From contig CALXMT010000017.1 of the NCBI GenBank assembly GCA_944389545.1, forward strand, positions 1-48,083: 48,083 bases of DNA. Reading direction: 5' to 3'. The notes under the pieces were generated by a model. It was given only the letters and a program-made list of their open reading frames with translations, made no database searches and had not been told where the DNA came from. Below are positions 22,701 to 29,440 of this stretch, piece after piece. Positions within the stretch are counted from its first letter, which is position 1, and each line of letters starts with the position of its first letter. The DNA is from an uncultured Kiritimatiellota bacterium (lineage in GTDB: Bacteria; Verrucomicrobiota; Kiritimatiellia; RFP12; DVOR01). Both the position numbers and the translations under genes were made by a program.

Positions 22701-24145
22701 TCAGTGTTCGCCGCCGTAACGTCAATCACCTTGCGCTCCACCACCTGCAGCGCCGCGATGCCACCGCGTGCCGTCTTGGGCGTGTTCTCACCTTCGATGT
22801 AGGTATCTTCGCCCTGGACCGTGAGCGTGGCGGCATCCTGGGCGGTCACGCGGAGGGCGTTCTTGCCCAGTTCGGGGGCGGAGGTGTCGACCGTGCCGAA
22901 GACATAGGCTTCATCCGCCGTGCCCTGCACGGGGTCATCAATCGCGTCCGGGGCCTGCGAGGGTGCCGTACGCCTAGCGGTCTTGTCCCATGTGTAGGAG
23001 TAGCCGTTGACCGTGACGGGCTTGAAGGCATAGCCGGCATCGTTGGAGTAGTAGACAATCACGTCGTACATCGAATAGGGCACGTTTGCCACCGTCACGG
23101 AGGCGCCAACGTTTTCGGAGGTCTTGCCATCGTCCAGATAAGCCTTGCGCAGAGGGTCTGTCGCGTTCGCGTTGTTCCAGGTGTTCTTTGCGCTCCACGT
23201 CACCGTGGCGCCGGTGTCCGCGATGGCGACACCTTCCGTGTTGGCCTTGGTCTCCAAGTCGACCCACTCGGCCGCGGGGACGGGCACAAGGCCGAACTCG
23301 CCGGTCTGGTCGGACACTTTGTAGGTCTCCGTCCCATTGTCGTTGCCGGTGGCGAAGTTCAGGCTCATCACGTCGGCGGTCTGCTTGACGATCTCGCCGG
23401 TGCAGACAATCTGGAAACCGGCGAAGCTGCCGCGAGGGATGTTGCCCGTCCCACTCCCATTTTGTGGCATGACACGCTTCAACGTCCGGATGGTGAGCGC
23501 GTCGCCGGTGACGCCAGAGATGACGAGGACGTTCTGGCCCAGCTGCGGCGTCCTCTGCGCGGTGGCCCCCCACTGTGCGGAGGTGTCCTCCGTGGAGACG
23601 GTGGCACCATCCGCATAGGTATAATAGGTGCCGTTGACCTGGATGGGCTTGAAGCCGGAGCCGTTGTTGACGTTGGAATAGAGGTAAACGTCGTAGGTCT
23701 CGAAGGGGATGCCGGAGACCGTGATTTCGGCGGCGAAGGTGGAGGTGTCGTCCCCCACCGTGATGGCCGTGCCGTCATCCAAGAAGGAGCCGAGCAGGGC
23801 GTTGGTGTTGCCAAGTGCCGAGGAGGAGTCATTGACCGACCATGTGGCGCCGGCTCGGAAGGTGAGTGTGGCGCCGGACGCGGCCCCGCTCACCTTGAGG
23901 GCGACATTCTCGCCGGAAGACCCGGTGGCGTTGTTCCACTGCGAACCGGCGACGGCGACCTCGTCAAGGCCAAAGAGCGCGTCACCGGAGACGTTGTTCG
24001 TTACATTAGATTGCCCAGTGGCGAAGTTGACGCTGATTGAGCGTCCGTTAGTAAAGGGAATACCCCCCCCTGTAGTCTCTTGGGCCAGAGCGGGCCAGGC
24101 TACTGCGGCGGTGAGGGCCGCAGCCAAAAGCGATTTCCATTTCAT
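19766..24145 (-). CDS. Large secreted beta-repeat protein with duplicated N-terminal domain
   Basis: The protein has 1459 residues from the ATG at 24145, preceded by GGAAGGAAGAAAGGA. Residues 1-21 are a signal peptide (hydrophobic core ending ALAQ). Two related domains of about 210 residues lie in tandem at about 38-248 and 257-467. Each begins NFATG, has an FGLxxV segment, contains a YDV(Y/V)(L/V)YS(N) strand followed by FKPxxVNG, and ends with a glycine-rich GGIAALQV/FAGFQIV strand. The rest is beta-strand-rich, with autotransporter-associated repeat character (TLSLEV, GTLRPQ). No barrel or sorting signal is evident at the C-terminus. Surface display or secretion is likely; function is unknown. 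It parallels the 2123-residue protein downstream on the same strand. Confidence 0.85.
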   Translation of the reverse strand: MKWKSLLAAALTAAVAWPALAQETTGGGIPFTNGRSISVNFATGQSNVTNNVSGDALFGLDEVAVAGSQWNNATGSSGENVALKVSGAASGATLTFRAGATWSVNDSSSALGNTNALLGSFLDDGTAITVGDDTSTFAAEITVSGIPFETYDVYLYSNVNNGSGFKPIQVNGTYYTYADGATVSTEDTSAQWGATAQRTPQLGQNVLVISGVTGDALTIRTLKRVMPQNGSGTGNIPRGSFAGFQIVCTGEIVKQTADVMSLNFATGNDNGTETYKVSDQTGEFGLVPVPAAEWVDLETKANTEGVAIADTGATVTWSAKNTWNNANATDPLRKAYLDDGKTSENVGASVTVANVPYSMYDVIVYYSNDAGYAFKPVTVNGYSYTWDKTARRTAPSQAPDAIDDPVQGTADEAYVFGTVDTSAPELGKNALRVTAQDAATLTVQGEDTYIEGENTPKTARGGIAALQVVERKVIDVTAANTDLTAMLGWYAEGTPLYIRVAAGGTVAGDVTLPADAILDLTASTFGEAPIVSSALTLSAGVEIRLPAKPSVCTIADTITGTPFVFVNGAYVSDAIISGGAITTGDPTYEWTGKGGDTNWSTAGNWLSGVVPGADSEVTIPLAATDSKTITITEGAVAGSLTITGPASGTATLAIAGTETGSLTVSGQMLTTGNVTVTQSANITVNGASELYLPYPDTMPDIWMPELASFQVHQATYKVTAGTLAIPNEAGDLGVSGHGTVEVSGTGTIVANRARGIYYEQNNSNAQGTFRVAESGVLALAKTSSFAQRTPLETLGGTLRATAPNVRLSLFAGLALETAPVTVEAVEGATLTLAYTGSNGALLSGSENLTLKGPGSINFNGTVAEDYSGIVTIAEGTSATLGSARPPLAVESGAKVTVTVIDPEETGIGEIAFPTKMETIPDNVTFVVNGLEDGIKVTPAIESNQLVLKWAVEIPAMTTSGAWGTDTNWDTQKVPTTGMARLDGGESGIEVWLDTELSDMESIIVSGVVSLKTTEKQSRIPASIKLEKGATLTIDAPFSGVGLGAQWELPVGTTLRVDDTDFTGWYALNMQGLVEFLPFGSAESPIRMNTDTAQFHGGLTIAGNYVQLSNIVELGGTVTLAGNNISLTGPVEEGATGNVFHCTTNTRIVNVGTGNRIYNLGGCTGTFLVNAGTLSLEVVRAPIAGLVGLVVAKDATLTFEEACVGGQYPLSGEGTVVIAGTLRPQVKAFELDGVTYNTIPAKMVFVATEEEQTNGVIQFLNAGNATVPANFVAEVTPFGDADVWVPVATNGNPIRIRNVPAPNGVAGLEEAVALAIRRAAAEAGVTDGNYTVQLTTKEQTSAATAATLNEVLGCFTNLTATAEGSVLTYAYDFGIVGIKRNTTGDGWVVTAKVQGENAAQAGFAAGNVYTLTVNGAPAADASATVGENGTVTFTVPDASVAGETCTLGVKVSRPEQTPAQ

Positions 24146-24222
24146 GTTCGTTCCATCCTTTCTTCCTTCCAACAAGGAATGCGGGGCGGGGCCGAAGTGG
24201 CCCCTTCCCCATCGTTGAGAAT

Positions 24223-24252
24223 AGTTTAGCGCTTTTCAGTGAGTAATTGCAA
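24223..24252 (-). promoter_or_regulatory. Promoter of the 1459-residue secreted protein
   Basis: On the minus strand TTGCAA (24247-24252) and TAAACT (24223-24228) are separated by 18 bp. The -10 word TAAACTAT is also found before fabD. The predicted leader is about 70 nt. Confidence 0.6.
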
Positions 24253-24282
24253 GCAAAAAGGGGCGGCGGCGCCCCTTTTGCT
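24252..24282. repeat. Hairpin mirroring promoter-proximal sequence
   Basis: AGCAAAAAGGGGCG pairs with CGCCCCTTTTGCT (24270-24282) with one bulged A. It directly abuts the -35 of the 1459-residue gene, and the AGCAAAAA arm overlaps unique promoter DNA. The mosaic follows immediately. Confidence 0.65.
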
Positions 24283-24660
24283 GCTGATTGGCTGATTCGC
24301 TGATTGGAGGGGCGGCTGCTGCCGCCGGCAGGACTGCCAGTGTGTCTTAGAATCACAAAGGACACGAAGGACACAAAGCAAGCGGCGCAGGGGCGGGCCG
24401 TGCGTGCGCGTAAAGCGCACGTCCGGCCCGGGGGCCTGGAGGGGCATGGCGGGCTTCGCACGCCATGCTTTGGGGAAGGGCGCTGACGCGCCCACGGCCC
24501 AGCACGGCGTGTTCAGGAGATTCAGGAGATTCAGGAGATTCAGGAGATACAGGAGCGCCCCTATGGGGCGACGGGCGAGGCCGCTGTGCAAAGCGGCGTC
24601 AGCCGCAAAGGCCAAGCCTCCAAGCCTCTAAGCTTCCAAACTTCCGGGCGGCGGTGCCGC
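24283..24660. repeat. Repeat mosaic with exact 298-bp duplicated segment (block 9)
   Basis: No gene. CTGATTGG array, GGCGGC hairpin, GGACTGCCAGTGTG element, then 24351-24648, which is identical base for base to 26633-26930. The duplicated segment holds the AAGGACACG array, GCGCAC hairpins, GGGCATGGCGGGC region, GGGCGC hairpin, a four-unit TTCAGGAGA array, the CGCCCCTATGGGGCG hairpin and a TCCAAGCC array. Confidence 0.9.
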
Positions 24661-24672
24661 CCTTCGTGGAGA

Positions 24673-26020
24673 TTACGCCAGCGTTTCGACGAGGGCGTCG
24701 GAGAGGGTGTGGGTCTCGGATTGGAAGTTGAGGCCGATGAGGTGGATGGGTTTGCCGGAGGCGCGGTAGGGCTCGGCGTAGCCGTTGGCCTTAGGCTTCG
24801 CCCGTCGCCCCGCAGGGGCGTTCCGTTCTCTGTTCTCCGTTCTCCGTTCTCTGGGGTGGCGTCAGCCGCCCCTCCCCGGCTGCGTATTGGAGGAGGAGGG
24901 AGTTGAGGTCGATGCGCACCTCTTCGTTGGGTACGCCGAGGATGAAGTACGGATTCTTGAAGTCCTTGATGGTGAGGTAGCCGCTTTGATAGAGCATCGA
25001 GACCGGTTGGATGGCCTTCAGGTTGCAGATGTCGAGCGTACTCTCCGAGACTCCGCGGACATTCTCGTAGTCGCGCTTCTCGATGTCGTGCATGGTGAGG
25101 TAGTTGATCAGTGCGGAGGGCCGACCGGTCTTCGGCCACGTGGGCGCGAAGGTCTTTCGTTTCAGTCCGATGGTCTTGGCAATGGCGACGGGATTGTAGA
25201 CCCGCGTTTCGCAATCCGGGGAGAAACGGTAGCCGTTGTACCAACGGCGAAGCTCTGCGCGGTAGTCCTCATAAGAGAGGCCCATCACCTGGGCGTGCTC
25301 ACGCATATCCTCATCGAAATTGGCGTCCAGCTCCTCTTCGCTGTAACCCAACAACGTGGCGTAGCGACTGTCCATCGTGAGGTCGTCGAGGTTGTTGAGC
25401 GCGGAGAAGACGGAGAGCTGGGTGAAGCGTGTCACGCCCGTCATCATCATGAACCGGATGTCGGAGGCGTTGTTCTTGATTTCGCCGTAAAAAGCGGAAA
25501 GCGTCGTGCGGATGGCCGTGGCCTTCGCGGGATCACTGAGCGCGGCGCTGACCGGCGCGTCGTACTCGTCAATCAAGACGACCACGGGCTTGCCACGCTC
25601 CCGGGCGAGAAAACAAATGGCATCGGCAAAGTTGTCGTTCGGTGCCTGCGTAGGGTCATAGGTGGCCCCGGCCTCCACGATGGAGCGCCGCACGCGCGCC
25701 ACAAAGCCGGCCTTGAACCCCTCGAGCGTCTCCACGTCCATCGTGGCAAAGTTGAAGTGCAGGATGGGATACTCCGTCCAGTCGTAGTCCATCTTGTCGA
25801 TGGCCAGGCCTTTGAAGAGGTCGCGCCGCCCACGGAAGATGCACTCCAGCGTGGAGAGCATGAGGGACTTGCCGAAGCGCCGCGGGCGGGAGATAAAGTA
25901 GAGGGCGTCGCCATCGCGCGTGACAAGGGGATAGAGCAGATCCGTCTTGTCCACATAACGATAGCCCTTCTCCCGCATGATGCGGAAGTCATAGACACCC
26001 TGTGCGATTTTCTGTCCCAT
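24673..26020 (-). pseudogene. AAA-ATPase-like/PD-(D/E)XK family gene with its nuclease core replaced by repeat DNA
   Basis: From the ATG at 26020 (AGGAG upstream) about 370 residues follow the AAA-ATPase-like family: DKTDLL, P-loop RPRRFGKS near 45-52, Walker B VVVLIDEYDAP, and the MMTGVTRF and YNGYRF motifs. The frame reads as far as LLLQYAAG, then enters mosaic sequence (encoding RTENGEQRTE) and stops at 24791-24793. Beyond the insert, in another frame, 24673-24789 encodes NGYAEPYRASGKPIHLIGLN and a further tail to TAA. That is the normal C-terminus of these proteins. The intervening 100 or so residues, which should carry the E, GRxD and ExK nuclease residues, are missing. The gene is therefore broken by replacement, not by simple truncation. 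Confidence 0.85.
24794..24885. repeat. Repeat mosaic block inside the ATPase pseudogene
   Basis: GGCTTCGCCCGTCGCCCCGC, the CCCCGCAGGGGC hairpin, a TTCTCTGTTCTCCG array and a GGCG/CGCC hairpin ending in CCCCTCC. These are the same words in the same order as in intergenic blocks (compare 6075-6152), here flanked on both sides by coding remnants of one gene. Confidence 0.85.
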
Positions 26021-26039
26021 GGCGTTGCTCCTACGTCAT

Positions 26040-26080
26040 AGTATAGCATAAGGGGCGCTCCGCAGGAGCGCCCCTTATGC
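26040..26080 (-). promoter_or_regulatory. Promoter fused to a perfect 16-bp hairpin
   Basis: GCATAAGGGGCGCTCC (26046-26061) pairs perfectly with 26065-26080 around a 3-nt loop. On the minus strand the hairpin ends in TGC and is followed immediately by TATACT (26045-26040), upstream of the ATPase pseudogene. The arrangement is the same as at 18544-18583. Confidence 0.7.
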
Positions 26081-26948
26081 TGCTGATTGGCTGATTAGCT
26101 GATTAGCTGATTGGGGGGCGCGCGGCAAGCGCGCGACGGGTGAAGCCGCTGAAAAAGCCAAGCCTCCAAACCTCTAAGCTTCCAAACTTCCACTAGGACT
26201 GCCAGAATGAGAAACCGCAGATTGCGGAAGAACACAGAGGCTCACGGAGGGTAACAGAGGAACACAGAGACGGGCGGCGTGCTGCCGCCGGCAGGACTGC
26301 CAGTGTGTTTTGGGAATCACAAAGGACACGAAGGACACAAAGGATTTGGCTGATTAGCTGATTAGGAGATTGGCTGATTGGAAAGGTGTGGGGCGCTGCC
26401 CCACACCCCGGCAGGGAGAAGTTCTCCCTGCACCCCCGGCACGTCTGCAACGTGCCAAAGGGCGCTGACGCGCCCCGGAGAACAGAGCGTGCAGGCGCAA
26501 CGCGCCAAACCTTCCACGGCTACGGAGAACAGAGCGCGCGGCAAGCGCGCGACGGGTGAAGCCGCTGAAAAAGCCAAGCCTCCAAACCTCTAAACTTCCA
26601 AACTTCCACTAGGACTGCCAGTGTGTTTTGGGAATCACAAAGGACACGAAGGACACAAAGCAAGCGGCGCAGGGGCGGGCCGTGCGTGCGCGTAAAGCGC
26701 ACGTCCGGCCCGGGGGCCTGGAGGGGCATGGCGGGCTTCGCACGCCATGCTTTGGGGAAGGGCGCTGACGCGCCCACGGCCCAGCACGGCGTGTTCAGGA
26801 GATTCAGGAGATTCAGGAGATTCAGGAGATACAGGAGCGCCCCTATGGGGCGACGGGCGAGGCCGCTGTGCAAAGCGGCGTCAGCCGCAAAGGCCAAGCC
26901 TCCAAGCCTCTAAGCTTCCAAACTTCCGGGGCGCGACAGCGCCCCTTA
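26081..26948. repeat. Repeat mosaic (block 10)
   Basis: No gene. Starts with a CTGATTGG/CTGATTAG array. It then holds a GCGCGC hairpin, TCCAAACT array, GGACTGCCAG element, CACGGAGG/CACAGAG array, AAGGACACG array, GTGGGGC hairpin, GGGAGAACTTCTCCC element, GGCACGTC hairpin, GGGCGC hairpin, the GGCGCAACGCGCC element, a second GCGCGC hairpin and array, then 26633-26930, which is identical to 24351-24648. It ends with a GGGGCGC hairpin just after tRNA-Arg. Confidence 0.85.
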
Positions 26949-27025
26949 TGGCGCGCCTGGAGGGGTTCGAACCCCCGACCCGCGGCTTAGAAGGCCGCTG
27001 CTCTATCCAACTGAGCTACAGGCGC
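26949..27025 (-). tRNA. tRNA-Arg (UCU)
   Basis: Minus-strand cloverleaf: acceptor GCGCCTG pairs with CAGGCGC, discriminator G, encoded CCA at 26949-26951. The anticodon stem GCGGC/GCCGC has loop CTTCTAA, giving anticodon TCT. The T arm is GGGGG/CCCCT-type with TTCGAAC loop. It begins 14 bp after the lptD stop on the same strand, with no clear promoter between, so it may be processed from the rodA-rng-lptD transcript. Confidence 0.95.
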
Positions 27026-27039
27026 AACAGGTGTATGTG

Positions 27040-29421
27040 TCATCGGTCGGCGAGGGAGGCCCAGTCCATCCAGTCTTCGTCTTCGTCGTGGGGGAAGGCG
27101 CGGAGCCAGAGGCCGAGGGAGATGCGGAAATCGGAGTCGTGTTTCCAGCCGTCGTCGGTGGTGTAGGAGGTGAGGTAGTCGACGTTGAGGCGGAGGGCGA
27201 TGCAGTCGAGGTTGTATTGGAAGAAGCCGCCGGTTTCTTCGAGGTCGCCGTCTTCGATGTTGTAGCGGACGTAGAGGGACCAGGCGAAGGTGTCGTTGAT
27301 GTGGTGGATGAAGCCGCCGTAGATGACGGAGTCTTTGATTTCGTCGGCCCAGTAGGAGTCGTAAATCTCGTGGTGGCGGCGGAGGTAGCCGGCGTAGAGG
27401 GTGATGGGGTGGAGGTCGTAGCGGACGTTGATGTCCCAGAGGGCGAGGCGGTTTTCCTCGGGGTCGTACTGGAAGTCGGTGGCGAGGGTGAGGGTGTCGG
27501 TGGGCTTGTAGGTGGCGTCGAGGCCGAGGACGCGGAGGCCGGTGTCTTCCTTCACGCGGCGGACGGGCCAGGAGAGGTTGTCGCGGCCGGGCTGGTCGTA
27601 GCGGCCCCAGCGGACCCACTGGTCTTGGGTGTTGAAGACCCAGACGCCATAGAGGTCGGCATCGAGGAGGGGGGAGAGGAGCTTGGTTTCGGGGTCGCGC
27701 TTTTGGATGATGTTTTTGAGGCCGAATCGGAGGCCGGCGTAGCGGTGGGAGGGGGTGAGGCCGTCGGAGCGGTAGCGGTCGCGCCACTCGTATTCTTGGT
27801 CGAGGCGGTCGAAGGCGTAGGGGCGGTCGTTGGGGCCGTCTTGGGAGCCGGGGACCCAGGTGAGGTCGAGGTAAGGGATGAGGGTGTGGCGGGTGGTGTC
27901 GTAGTCGCGCCAGATGCGGGCCTGGAGGGTGGCGCCGAGCTCGAAGAGGGAGCGGAAGAGGGCGTCGCCGTCGGGGGAGTCGGAGTAGTAGGTGCCGCGC
28001 CAGCCGAGGCGTGGGGTGAGGGTGAGGCCTTCGGTGAGGGTGATGGGGCGGCGGAGGATGTGGCGGGAGTCGACGCGGAAGGTGTCGTAGTAGGCCCAGT
28101 TGCCGAGGCGGTAGGCGTAGCGGGGGTCCCAGGTGCCGTCGTACTTGGCGGGCTGTCGGCGGAGCCAACCGGCGGTGTTTTGGGATTCGTAGTAGAGGCG
28201 GGGGATGCCGAGGGCGGGGCGGGGGAGGATGTCGAGGCGGGCTTCGGGGAGGCGGCGGACGCCGGCGTAGAAGGTGTCGAGGGGGCCCATGAGGGCGAGG
28301 GAGGCGGCCCAGTCGTTCTCGCGGTGTTCGTAGTTGACGATGCCGAGGGGCTGGGAGGAGGCGCGGACGGCGTTTTGCTTGTAGTCTTCGCGGAACTCGG
28401 AGTCGCTGACCTTTTCGCCGGTGATGTGGAGGAAGTCGCGGGGGGAGAATTGGAGGCGCTCGGTGAGGCCGATGGACCAGCGGTGGTGGTCGTAGGTGGA
28501 TTGCCAGTTGTAGTCTTCGGGCTCTTGGTCGTCGGTGTCGTAGGCGTAGTAGAGGGAGAGTCGGCCCCACTGGTGGGTGTCTTCGCCGAAGATGCCTTCG
28601 GAGGACCAGGTGAGCTCTTGGCCGAGGCCGACGCCGCGCTTGGAGCGGAGGTCGAGCTGGGAGCGGCCGTAGAGCTGGTTGCCGGAGATGGGGTTGCCGG
28701 CGATGGGGTAGACGTAGCCGAGGCAGAGGTAGGCGCCCCACTTGCTGGTGTAGCCGGGGTTGATGCGCCAGCCGTAGTGGGTGTTGAGGTCGCGGTAGTA
28801 GTAGGGGAACCAGAGGACGGGGATGCCGAAGAGGCGGGCGGTGGCGTCGCGGAGCTCGACGAATTCGCCGTCTTTGTAGCGGCCGGTGCCGGTGACGGAC
28901 CAGTGCCAATCGGCCTCGGGGTTGGCGCAGGTGGTGAGGGAGGCTTGGTCGGCGTGGAAGACGCCGTCCTCGTCGCGGGTGGCGCCGTTGGGGGCCTTGG
29001 CGGTGAATTCGCCGAGGCGGAGGAGGCCGGCGCCCATGAGGCCCTGGCCGGTGATGCGGTTGAAGTCGATGGCGTCGCCGTCCCAGGCGCCGCCGGCGGT
29101 GGAGCGCATGCGGACGTTGCCTTCTGCGTGGATGTCGCCGGTGCGCTGGTCGTAGGTGGCGTGGTCGCAGGTGAGGGTGATGTCGGAGAAGAGGATGACG
29201 ACGTGGCCATCGAGGGTGGCGCGGCCGGACTTCTGGTCGGCGCCCATGCGGTCGGCGGAGACTTGGATGTCGCCGTCGCGGCGGAGGGCGTCCAGGCCGA
29301 GGGCAGCGCGGACGGTGGCCTCGGGGTCGTTGCCCTGCGGCGCGGCGCGGAGGGTCGCGGCGGCGAGGAGGAGTGCGGCGAGGGCGAGTGCGGCGCGCGC
29401 GGCTGGGATGGGGTGGTGCAT
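27040..29421 (-). CDS. lptD: LPS-assembly outer-membrane protein LptD
   Basis: The protein has 793 residues. A signal peptide (about 1-27, alanine/leucine-rich, ending LRAA) directs it across the inner membrane. An OstA/LptA-like jellyroll domain follows (about 50-130; segments ADRMGADQKSGRATLDG and HAEGNVRM), then a long beta-barrel region to the end rich in W, Y and alternating polar residues, with the LptD-typical stretch FGIPVLWFPYYYRDL near 215. LptD with LptE inserts lipopolysaccharide into the outer leaflet, so this organism has an LPS outer membrane. It is the third gene of a minus-strand operon: 19 bp after rng, with tRNA-Arg following. The four cysteines that form disulfides in Escherichia coli LptD are not obviously conserved. 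Confidence 0.9.
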   Translation of the reverse strand: MHHPIPAARAALALAALLLAAATLRAAPQGNDPEATVRAALGLDALRRDGDIQVSADRMGADQKSGRATLDGHVVILFSDITLTCDHATYDQRTGDIHAEGNVRMRSTAGGAWDGDAIDFNRITGQGLMGAGLLRLGEFTAKAPNGATRDEDGVFHADQASLTTCANPEADWHWSVTGTGRYKDGEFVELRDATARLFGIPVLWFPYYYRDLNTHYGWRINPGYTSKWGAYLCLGYVYPIAGNPISGNQLYGRSQLDLRSKRGVGLGQELTWSSEGIFGEDTHQWGRLSLYYAYDTDDQEPEDYNWQSTYDHHRWSIGLTERLQFSPRDFLHITGEKVSDSEFREDYKQNAVRASSQPLGIVNYEHRENDWAASLALMGPLDTFYAGVRRLPEARLDILPRPALGIPRLYYESQNTAGWLRRQPAKYDGTWDPRYAYRLGNWAYYDTFRVDSRHILRRPITLTEGLTLTPRLGWRGTYYSDSPDGDALFRSLFELGATLQARIWRDYDTTRHTLIPYLDLTWVPGSQDGPNDRPYAFDRLDQEYEWRDRYRSDGLTPSHRYAGLRFGLKNIIQKRDPETKLLSPLLDADLYGVWVFNTQDQWVRWGRYDQPGRDNLSWPVRRVKEDTGLRVLGLDATYKPTDTLTLATDFQYDPEENRLALWDINVRYDLHPITLYAGYLRRHHEIYDSYWADEIKDSVIYGGFIHHINDTFAWSLYVRYNIEDGDLEETGGFFQYNLDCIALRLNVDYLTSYTTDDGWKHDSDFRISLGLWLRAFPHDEDEDWMDWASLADR

Positions 29422-29440
29422 GGGCGTGAGGGGGCTGGGG

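Noticed and set aside
24331-24660. Possible CRISPR array in the repeat blocks
   Set aside because: Units are 8-10 bp and contiguous or of irregular order, with no unique spacers and no cas genes.
26935-27030. tRNA-flanking integration (att) site at tRNA-Arg
   Set aside because: No repeated 3' tRNA fragment or integrase gene is present nearby; only the usual mosaic follows.
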